This document shows, piece after piece, positions 30,142 to 36,001 of a DNA stretch of 36,001 nt. Each line of letters begins with the position of its first letter. The stretch's first letter is position 1. The notes under the pieces are model-generated. The model worked only from the letters and a program-made list of their open reading frames with translations, made no database searches and was not told the DNA's origin. The DNA comes from Microvirga sp. Mcv34 (lineage in GTDB: Bacteria; Pseudomonadota; Alphaproteobacteria; Rhizobiales; Beijerinckiaceae). Position numbers and translations under genes: made by a program. Where the stretch lies: positions 1 through 36,001 of the forward strand of contig NZ_JALJRK010000039.1 in NCBI RefSeq assembly GCF_024519725.1, written 5' to 3'.

Positions 30142-30183
30142 AAGGCTGGCTCCGATTGGGTTCGGACCAGCCTTTTTCTTTTT
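30142..30183 (+). terminator. Terminator after the small TTG-start gene
   Basis: AAGGCTGG (30142-30149) pairs with CCAGCCTT (30167-30174), with an inner stem TCCGA/TCGGA, followed by TTTCTTTTTC. Confidence 0.85.
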
Positions 30184-30311
30184 CAGTTCGGCTCATTTGC
30201 CAGTCGGCATTCCTCAAACCCCAAAAGAAGAATCTCGACAGCGCGGGCTCGACGCAGAGTCGATCGAACCGCAACCCACCCTTACCGGCACAGAGTTGAC
30301 CGGAGGATCCC

Positions 30312-31031
30312 ATGACAACTGATTTCAAGCTCAGGAACGGGCATCGGACCCGCGCGCTTTTGCACGCGGTCTCACTGATCAATGCCCAAGCGTGCAAACC
30401 CCTGTACGAGCGTCGCACTCGTCTTCTCAGCGACATTGTTCATTGCGCCTACCAGATCGGAACCATCGCCTCCGAGCGCTACAAGACCTTCGCGGAGTTC
30501 AGCTCCGCTGGCCTGACCGAGAACACCTCCGAGCTCGAGATCGGAGCGCTGGCAAGCCACTTGCTCGGATATGTGGAGATCGCCCATACCTACCGCAGCG
30601 TTTGGGGTGTCTGGCTCGACCACTGCTCACGTCCGGGTTTCCTGACCTTCCAGGTTCCCGAGGGAGCAAGAAACCGTCAGCCGATGGCCGGCGAGATCCT
30701 CAGCTTCAAGCGCCTCAGCGAGGGAGGGCAGGGTGGAAGCGCCTCCTTCCTTCCCGTGGCGACGCTCTCCTGGGCGCTAACGACGGAAGCCCCAGGGGTC
30801 GAAACGTATCAAACGAGCCTCAAGGAACATGTCAGAGTTCTGGAAGAGGAGATCTGCCCTGCGGTGATGGCGGAATTCATCCAAGTGCCAGCCTTCGTCC
30901 GGGCCTTCAATGACTGCGTCACCTACCAGGACATCGTCAAGATCTTCCCGGCAGTCGCCAAGATCCTCAAAGCCGATGACGAGCAGCGAAACGACAATGC
31001 CGTTTCTGCTCTCCTCGCCCTCGCCGGCTAA
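30312..31031 (+). CDS. Hypothetical protein paired with GHKL ATPase
   Basis: A 239-residue, mostly helical protein of unknown family. GGAGGATCCC before the ATG gives a strong ribosome site. Helices include ALLHAVSLINAQACKPLYER (15-34), IVHCAYQIGTIASERYKTF, ASHLLGYVEIAHTYRSVW, and a C-terminal VTYQDIVKIFPAVAKIL. Cysteines and charged residues are scattered. It precedes the GHKL ATPase by 29 bases with no terminator, so both form an operon and probably a two-component system. Confidence 0.7.
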   Translation: MTTDFKLRNGHRTRALLHAVSLINAQACKPLYERRTRLLSDIVHCAYQIGTIASERYKTFAEFSSAGLTENTSELEIGALASHLLGYVEIAHTYRSVWGVWLDHCSRPGFLTFQVPEGARNRQPMAGEILSFKRLSEGGQGGSASFLPVATLSWALTTEAPGVETYQTSLKEHVRVLEEEICPAVMAEFIQVPAFVRAFNDCVTYQDIVKIFPAVAKILKADDEQRNDNAVSALLALAG

Positions 31032-31060
31032 TCCTTCCTCGACAATCTCAGGCATTTGCA

Positions 31061-32953
31061 ATGAACACGTTCACCACCACTCCGGTCGAAGCCACCCTCG
31101 GACGCAAGCTCATCACCCGGGCGGATCAGTTCTTCAGTCACTCCCACGACTGCATCATCGACGAGATGATCCAGAACTCCCGCCGCGCCAAGGCGAAGAC
31201 TGTTCAGTTCATCCTCGACGACTGCGATCTCATCATCGCGGATGACGGTCACGGATTGACGGCCGACAATGCCCACATCCTGCTGATGGCGGGCGGCAGC
31301 AACAACGACAATGCGACCGAGGTCGCTGAACGCGCTGCCGGACTAGGATTCTTTTCTTTGGCAAAGTACGATGTCGTGGTGCGCTCCCATGACTGGGAGA
31401 TGCAGGTCCCGAAGGAAGCGTTCACGGGCGGCACGACCGCCGCGCTGACGCGTGGGTTCGCGCACCAGGACGGTCTGTCCATACGCATCCGGGCCTTCAT
31501 CCCCCTTAAAGGTTTGGTGGAGCACGAAGGAGGCAAACTCGGCGAAATCATCGAACGATGCATCCGCTATTCCGGGCTGACTGCCACCCTCCAGGGTTTC
31601 CCTCAGGACGTGCCGACGGTAGTCGTGCCCAGGAACTTCCTTGATCACGCCCTGGAGCAGCATACAGGGCAGATTACCGCGATTACCTCTGAAACTGTCC
31701 ACGGTGTGACCATCAAGCTCGCCCGGGTACGAGGCGAGTTCTGGCGCATGGACAAGACGAAGATCAACTTCTTCGGCAAGGTCATCAGCCTCAGCGACAC
31801 CCAGGCGCGCCACCAGATCCCGGCTGCGGAGAAGACGGTCGAACTGAGCACCGAGAAGAAGGCCTTCCTCGAGACCAGCTTCTGCACGATTGTCCTCATC
31901 GACGTGCATGACACGAGCCACCTGAAGCTCAAGCTGCCGGAGCGCGATGTGCTGATCCAGGACGAGGGTTTGGACCTGATCTGGAAGACCGTCGAGTTGC
32001 TCTATTGCCGGATGATTTCGAATCCGGCCGTCGTCAATGGTCTGCCGGCCGATCACCCATTGCGGGGAACATCCCCATACCCGATCCCGCGTCCCTCCTG
32101 CATTGTCTCCAACCTCGCTGGAACCCGCTGGATGCCTGTTGATGGGGGCCTGATCACCGCCGATGGCGACCGCTTGGAGCGCCATGAGATCGTCAGCGTG
32201 GCTCTCGATTCATATCACGTCCAGGAAAGCGGTTACCTCCAGTCCATGCTAGAGAACATCGTCGGAAACGACGGCTGTGCGCCCGTTACGCGGGTCATGT
32301 TCGAGGACCGAGAAATTGACCAGGCACTCGGAAAGGGGGTCGTTCCCCATGTGGTCGGCAACACCCTTGTGATCAAAGCCGAGGGCGACGAAATTCATGT
32401 GCCGCTCGACGATGGAGAGTCCGGCTACGCCCTCGAGTATACCGAGGTCGGTAGCGCGATCGGCGATGCCAAGATCAAGATCGATGATCTCTACAACACC
32501 GTCGTGGAAGACCTCGCCCTGATGTTTACGATCGAAGACCCGCACGGAGATACCAGGACCCTCTCGGCTCCCATCGCGGCGATCTATTTCAATCCGGACT
32601 ATGATACCTACGACCCCTACGTGATCATCGCGAAAGGCCGTGAAGATGAAGTCCAAAGCCGCCTAATCCGGGGCGTGCCCTGGTACAATGATGAGGGCGG
32701 CGACTACTCCCTTCAGGAAGAGAACCATAGTGCATCATTCGCCACGCTGGCTGCGAAGATCACTGGAACGTCCCGCTCCCATTTCCAACGGGAGGTTCAG
32801 TCGGCCGTCCTCGACAAGGCGTATTCCCTCATGAGTGATGTCGAGGGAGACGAGGAAACCATCGTCATGAAGGTAGTCGTGAGCCTCAAGAAGGGCGGCT
32901 CCCCGGTCGTGACTGTTGAACGTCATGCTCCGGCCCCGGCGGAAGCGGCTTAA
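31061..32953 (+). CDS. GHKL-family ATPase
   Basis: Protein of 630 residues with an N-terminal Bergerat ATP-binding fold, as in Hsp90, MutL, gyrase B and histidine kinases. N box IIDEMIQNSRRA (32-43) with Glu35 as likely general base and Asn39 for Mg, G1 box DDGHGL (61-66), G2 box AAGLGFFSL (92-100). The Glu in the N box is typical of hydrolysing Hsp90/MutL types rather than kinases. There is no kinase H box, transducer lysine could be the KLPERDV stretch. The remaining 400 residues form no domain known to me and may be a partner or substrate-binding part. The ribosome site is weak. A terminator-like hairpin follows at 32961-32983. Confidence 0.8.
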   Translation: MNTFTTTPVEATLGRKLITRADQFFSHSHDCIIDEMIQNSRRAKAKTVQFILDDCDLIIADDGHGLTADNAHILLMAGGSNNDNATEVAERAAGLGFFSLAKYDVVVRSHDWEMQVPKEAFTGGTTAALTRGFAHQDGLSIRIRAFIPLKGLVEHEGGKLGEIIERCIRYSGLTATLQGFPQDVPTVVVPRNFLDHALEQHTGQITAITSETVHGVTIKLARVRGEFWRMDKTKINFFGKVISLSDTQARHQIPAAEKTVELSTEKKAFLETSFCTIVLIDVHDTSHLKLKLPERDVLIQDEGLDLIWKTVELLYCRMISNPAVVNGLPADHPLRGTSPYPIPRPSCIVSNLAGTRWMPVDGGLITADGDRLERHEIVSVALDSYHVQESGYLQSMLENIVGNDGCAPVTRVMFEDREIDQALGKGVVPHVVGNTLVIKAEGDEIHVPLDDGESGYALEYTEVGSAIGDAKIKIDDLYNTVVEDLALMFTIEDPHGDTRTLSAPIAAIYFNPDYDTYDPYVIIAKGREDEVQSRLIRGVPWYNDEGGDYSLQEENHSASFATLAAKITGTSRSHFQREVQSAVLDKAYSLMSDVEGDEETIVMKVVVSLKKGGSPVVTVERHAPAPAEAA

Positions 32954-32960
32954 CCTTTGA

Positions 32961-32990
32961 AGGGCGGTCATAACGACCGCCCTCAATGTT
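32961..32990 (+). terminator. Terminator-like hairpin after the GHKL gene
   Basis: AGGGCGGTC (32961-32969) pairs with GACCGCCCT (32975-32983) around ATAAC, followed by CAATGTTTG; strong stem, weak T-run. Confidence 0.6.
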
Positions 32991-33020
32991 TGTGTCCCCC
33001 AACGTTTCGTTCTGTCACTC

Positions 33021-33063
33021 AAGGCGCAGCGCCTAGGAGGGAAGGGGGTAGGCGCTGCGCCTT
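33021..33063. repeat. 15-bp perfect stem-loop with purine loop
   Basis: AAGGCGCAGCGCCTA (33021-33035) and TAGGCGCTGCGCCTT (33049-33063) are perfect complements around the purine loop GGAGGGAAGGGGG. Each arm contains its own near-palindrome (GGCGC-x-GCGCC), so the arms are also near-direct repeats. No T-run follows, so it is not a normal terminator. Confidence 0.55.
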
Positions 33064-33185
33064 ACAGAGAACCTCCCTTTGGGCATCTCCCCAGGGGACT
33101 ACCAAAGATTCAGGAGTGATATCGAAGTCGAGCATTGGGTGAACCCGACAGTTGGTCAAAACCCCGAAAGGGAAGGGAGATTTCG

Positions 33186-33557
33186 ATGCAGCTCACGCGC
33201 AAGTCCCGCAGCCTCATCCGTCGTCTGGTCCGCGAACTGAATCGTAACAAGGTGGATTTCCTCGCCCGACGGGCCGATCTCAAAACAAGGATCGGGCAGC
33301 TGCAGGAAAGCGGCAGAGTCGCCATCGTTTATGGTGGCATCGATTGCGATGGTGGGCGGTGGGACAATCGGGTCTCCGAAGTTCCCGCGATCCCTGTTGC
33401 TGTCGAGCGCTGGCACGACCGGTACGAGGCCCAGGCAGAAGGGCCGCAGTGGCAAACTCTTGAGAAGCCATCAGTCGCGGCAGGCCTTGTCGAAGACGAT
33501 CGCGACCTCGCTATGGAAGCCTTCGAGGACGGGCACAGTCACGTCCTCTTCGCCTGA
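33186..33557 (+). CDS. Small basic hypothetical protein
   Basis: A 123-residue protein with a strong ribosome site (AAGGGAG at 33174-33180). The N-terminal 45 residues are very basic (MQLTRKSRSLIRRLVRELNR then FLARRADLK) and probably contact nucleic acid; the rest is acidic (GLVEDDRDLAMEAFEDG) and ends HVLFA. The last residues are similar in style to the LFA ends of the methyltransferases. No family known. Starts a run of five same-strand genes to 35859. Confidence 0.6.
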   Translation: MQLTRKSRSLIRRLVRELNRNKVDFLARRADLKTRIGQLQESGRVAIVYGGIDCDGGRWDNRVSEVPAIPVAVERWHDRYEAQAEGPQWQTLEKPSVAAGLVEDDRDLAMEAFEDGHSHVLFA

Positions 33558-33595
33558 ATCCCAGGCATCAGCACCCTTCCTTCCCAGTTTTTCCG

Positions 33596-34231
33596 ATGAA
33601 TGGTGGATCCGCCATGACGATGCGCCGCGCCCATAACGACAACAGCCGATTTCACCTTGGCTTCCTCACCGTCAATCGCCAGGATGAGGGCACCGGAGCC
33701 GACGTCCGGGTCGACAAGCTGGACATCCACCTGACCGATGCGGTCTTCCAGGCCACGAATGGCGGCATATACCGCAAGCTCCGCGCAACCGGCCAGGACG
33801 GCACGACCTATTACGGAAGCGCGTTTGCCGGACGAGAGCGCGACTTTACGAAGTCGATGACCCTGGTTGTCTACTTCGGATCAGACAAGCTGACCGTCCC
33901 AGTGCCGGTGACAGATCTTGCCGTCGGCGACATCTCCTCGCTGGAACTCTCCTGCACCGTCCAGGCCTCGCACCAAAAGGCTCGTCCGATGGCGCCCGAG
34001 CCCGCGGCCAAGCCCGCCGATCTCCAAGAAGATCGCCTCTGGTCCGTCACGGAAACCTTTATCCGGGCGCAGCCGATCAAAGCAAAGGATCAGCTCACCA
34101 AGCTTCGCCGGGCCGTGACCCTGATCTACCACCCGGATCAGTACGCCGAGAACGAACGCGACATCCGGACCCGGATCATCGCCCGGGCCAACGACCTGAT
34201 CGACAAGATCGGCCAGCAGATTGCCGCCTGA
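33596..34231 (+). CDS. Protein with C-terminal J-domain-like segment
   Basis: A 211-residue protein. Residues 15-125 form a beta-rich domain (GFLTVNRQDEGT, LTVPVPVTDLAVGDI). The C-terminal 60 residues resemble a J domain: LTKLRRAVTLIYHPDQYAEN, with the HPD tripeptide at 179-181, then a helix RTRIIARANDLIDKIGQQ like helices III-IV. In J-domain proteins HPD triggers Hsp70 ATP hydrolysis. The glycine/phenylalanine linker is absent. The start may be 33596 or ATG at 33614; the first has no ribosome site. Confidence in the J assignment is moderate because only the HPD region is seen. Confidence 0.6.
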   Translation: MNGGSAMTMRRAHNDNSRFHLGFLTVNRQDEGTGADVRVDKLDIHLTDAVFQATNGGIYRKLRATGQDGTTYYGSAFAGRERDFTKSMTLVVYFGSDKLTVPVPVTDLAVGDISSLELSCTVQASHQKARPMAPEPAAKPADLQEDRLWSVTETFIRAQPIKAKDQLTKLRRAVTLIYHPDQYAENERDIRTRIIARANDLIDKIGQQIAA

Positions 34232-34262
34232 CGCATCCGCCCGCTCACGAGGAACCCAGCCG

Positions 34263-34796
34263 ATGGATAACCCCGCTACACCGTCCTCTCCAAAGACGGC
34301 CACCGAACTGCTCAATGAGATCCAAAGCTACTTCGCCATTCTGGCGAATACCGATAGGGTTTCGCTCTCCGACACCGAGGAGCCGGACGTCCTCTGCCTG
34401 CGGGATGCCACTGAGATCGGTGGGACAGGTCTAGACCTCGTTGAGGAGCTTCGAAGCCGACTGGAGAAACCAGCCGAACAGGCCGTCAAGCCAGCCGCGA
34501 CTGATCCTCTGGCCGGTCTCAAGGAACTCCCGCTCGACCGTGTTGTGACCCTCCATCTGAACTCGCGTCACTCGCTGACAGGGGCCATTGCGGAGGGGCC
34601 CGACGACCAGATGGTCCTCTTCGAGCCTCGCTCTGGCTCCTCCTGCCAGTACCATATGGTGCCGTTCGCCAGCATCAGCGCCTGGTCGGACATGCGGGGT
34701 GAGAAGGCTGAGCCGCTTTTCCTCTACGGTCGGGAGTATCTGACCCGGCAGAAGATCAGCGAAAAGGAGCGATCGCGGGTCGGGGTATGCGGCTGA
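34263..34796 (+). CDS. Hypothetical protein with possible Sm-like segment
   Basis: A 177-residue protein of unknown family. Residues 1-85 are helical and acidic. Residues 96-150 run LPLDRVVTLHLNSRHSLTG then QMVLFEPRSG then YHMVPFASISAW, an order of strands vaguely like an Sm/Hfq fold (VxLxLxxGxxLxGxI...I...I). This is a weak resemblance and no RNA-binding residue is confirmed. The ATG at 34263 is chosen for its spacing of 31 bases after the previous stop. It may be cotranscribed with its neighbours. Confidence 0.55.
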   Translation: MDNPATPSSPKTATELLNEIQSYFAILANTDRVSLSDTEEPDVLCLRDATEIGGTGLDLVEELRSRLEKPAEQAVKPAATDPLAGLKELPLDRVVTLHLNSRHSLTGAIAEGPDDQMVLFEPRSGSSCQYHMVPFASISAWSDMRGEKAEPLFLYGREYLTRQKISEKERSRVGVCG

Positions 34797-34891
34797 CCGG
34801 GGACTATCTTGCGGGTTTCAGGGGTTGCCTCGTCCTTGCCCGGTGATTACGAGAGCCAAATCTCCTCAAATCCTTTCATTCCCTGAATTCC

Positions 34892-35590
34892 ATGACCATT
34901 CGCCGCCGATTTCTCCTCGCCTCGTCCCTTGCCCGCCTGATCCAGCGGGAGAGGGGCGGACTCCGCCAAGTCGAAGGCTTCTTCCCGGCACAAAAGGATC
35001 GGGCCTCCTGGGTTCGGCTCGAAGAGGATAGAGCTTTCCTGATCCTGAAGGCGGCTGGCCCTCATGGGGAGACGGAGGAACAGACCGAGGTTCCGGTGGC
35101 TCATGCCCACGCGCTCCTCGATGTCTGTGCCGGCGAGGTCGATTACGCCCGCACCAGGCTCCAGATCGGGGATCGCGCCGCCCTGGTGGACCAGATCTTC
35201 CGGCCGCGCTCGTTTCAGGTCGTGACCGTAGAATTCGATACGAACAGCGAGGCGAGGGGGTTCCGGCCACTCCCCTGGTTCGGTCCTGAGGTCACGGGCG
35301 ATGACCGCTACACGAACCAGTCATTGGCCTTGACTGGGCTCAACGAGGCTCCGGAGGTTCCACTGTCCGACGAGGCCCTCAACGGCCTGATCGACACCCT
35401 CGAGAACCGGTTCCCCGTTCAGGCTCGGATCCCGGTGACCCGCCCCTCCGCCAAGCAGGTGCCGGTGACCAAGGCTCCTGCAGGGCCTACGACGGGGAAC
35501 GGGCAGGGCGCCACGCTCGATCTCGGCGAGCTCGAGGCGGCCATGATGGACGAAATGGAGCGGGCGCTCCAGAATAGCCGTTCCTCCTAA
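34892..35590 (+). CDS. CYTH-like protein with degenerate catalytic signature
   Basis: A 232-residue protein that reads like a CYTH domain (triphosphate tunnel family: adenylate cyclase class IV, thiamine triphosphatase) over residues 1-148. Family order is visible: WVRLEEDRAFLILKAAG (40-56), TEVPV, TRLQIGDRAALVDQIF (88-103), VTVEFDT (111-117), then WFGPEVTGDDRYTNQSLA (129-146). But the start that should read ExExK is MTIRRRFLLA, with no acidic pair, and EFD replaces the usual ExE strand. So the tunnel probably cannot bind metal in the usual way. The tail (150-232) is polar with a final helix ELEAAMMDEMERALQN. It is followed 14 bases later by a WGR-domain gene. Confidence 0.7.
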   Translation: MTIRRRFLLASSLARLIQRERGGLRQVEGFFPAQKDRASWVRLEEDRAFLILKAAGPHGETEEQTEVPVAHAHALLDVCAGEVDYARTRLQIGDRAALVDQIFRPRSFQVVTVEFDTNSEARGFRPLPWFGPEVTGDDRYTNQSLALTGLNEAPEVPLSDEALNGLIDTLENRFPVQARIPVTRPSAKQVPVTKAPAGPTTGNGQGATLDLGELEAAMMDEMERALQNSRSS

Positions 35591-35604
35591 GGCTCCCGTC
35601 CCGG

Positions 35605-35859
35605 ATGCCTGACGCCCGGTCACCCATACGGCACCACCTGGTGCTCTATCGGCGTGACCCGGAGCAGGGCAGGGCACGGTTCTTCAGCCTGATGATCGAA
35701 CGCGACCTGTTTGGCACCATCCGGCTGGTGCGGAATTGGGGAGCAGTCGGCTCCAAGGGCCAGGAGAAAGTCGATATCTACCCGGATGAGGCCGCAGCCT
35801 CTCGGGCGCTTGAGGGCTGGGCTGAAACCCAGCGGCAGAAGGGCTACACCGATCTATGA
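35605..35859 (+). CDS. WGR-domain protein
   Basis: A stand-alone WGR domain, 84 residues. It matches the family order: HLVLYRRDPEQGRARFFSLM, then ERDLFGTIRLVRNWGAVGSK, then a basic VDIYPDEAAASRALEGW. The diagnostic WGR triplet is WGA here. WGR domains occur in poly(ADP-ribose) polymerases and in bacterial proteins; they bind nucleic acid in PARPs. In bacteria a solitary WGR often travels with MolR-like or plasmid genes. The gene is close behind the CYTH-like gene, and I infer a shared transcript. The start ATG has no clear ribosome site. Confidence 0.8.
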   Translation: MPDARSPIRHHLVLYRRDPEQGRARFFSLMIERDLFGTIRLVRNWGAVGSKGQEKVDIYPDEAAASRALEGWAETQRQKGYTDL

Positions 35860-36001
35860 TCTGACGGATGGATCCTACTTCAGCGCCCCAGAAGAGGCGA
35901 AGAGATCGGACTGAAGGGCCCCCGCGAGCGGCCTCTCCTTTGACTGGCGGGGACAATCACGATGTCGCTCTTGCGTGCGTCACCGCCTCAGGTAGCTTGA
36001 G

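Noticed and set aside
31343..32185. Minus-strand open frame of 280 codons
   Set aside because: It is inside the GHKL ATPase gene, whose motifs fix the plus-strand frame.
1..36001. CRISPR arrays, tRNA and rRNA genes, insertion sequences
   Set aside because: No regularly spaced repeats, cloverleaf candidates with a CCA end, rRNA-like stretches or transposase motifs (DDE, HUH, tyrosine recombinase) were found by reading.

Overview
The window looks like part of a plasmid or chromid from a GC-rich alphaproteobacterium of the Hyphomicrobiales (Rhizobiales). A Methylobacteriaceae-like host such as Microvirga or Methylobacterium is my guess from the style of the proteins; the sequence does not prove it. 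The evidence is a RepC-type replication initiator at the left edge, a GapR (DUF2312) nucleoid protein, a Rem-type motility regulator of the rhizobial kind, and a perfect CtrA box (TTAA-N7-TTAAC). I see no rRNA, tRNA, CRISPR array, transposase, integrase or conjugation gene.

Layout. (1) 1-3.5 kb: repC, a short HTH protein that resembles only the DNA-binding end of an S24-type repressor, a small unknown gene, gapR behind a palindromic promoter, and a PAP2-type membrane phosphatase. (2) 3.7-10.7 kb: small unknown genes, a DUF1643 protein, a CheY-like receiver, a lipoprotein, a CtrA-type promoter followed by a 31-codon ORF and a Rem-like regulator, then an exported SH3-like protein. (3) 10.7-15.9 kb: a same-strand gene train holding two adenine-type DNA methyltransferases. 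(4) 16-18.5 kb: a periplasmic ClpP-fold protein convergent with an HNH nuclease gene that has an in-frame stop near its start. (5) 18.5-19.4 kb: a gene-poor stretch with a 13-bp stem-loop displaying TAATATTAC in its loop, a second hairpin and two opposed terminators. (6) 20-25.5 kb: an operon with a third DNA methyltransferase, a DndC/CysH-like PP-loop enzyme, and a tandem pair of diverged paralogues of unknown function. (7) 25.6-27.3 kb: a chemoreceptor on the minus strand. (8) 27.5-30.1 kb: small genes and a noncoding stretch with two promoter-plus-terminator units that look like tandem small RNA genes. (9) 30.3-35.9 kb: an operon with a GHKL ATPase, then a gene train with a protein ending in a J-domain-like HPD motif, a CYTH-like protein without its ExExK signature, and a WGR-domain protein.

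How it may work together. There are two themes. One is chemotaxis and motility control (CheY-like receiver, Rem-like regulator, chemoreceptor). The other, larger one is DNA handling: three methyltransferases without an obvious cognate restriction enzyme, a PP-loop enzyme of the DNA-phosphorothioation type without other Dnd proteins, HNH, GHKL, WGR and J-like proteins. Several of the DNA-acting proteins carry a QxxLF pentapeptide at one terminus, which resembles the beta sliding-clamp-binding motif. This suggests an accessory set acting at the replication fork. That link is inference. The best candidates for an undescribed system are the GHKL/J-like/CYTH-like/WGR stretch at 30.3-35.9 kb and the methyltransferase/PP-loop operon at 20-25.5 kb.
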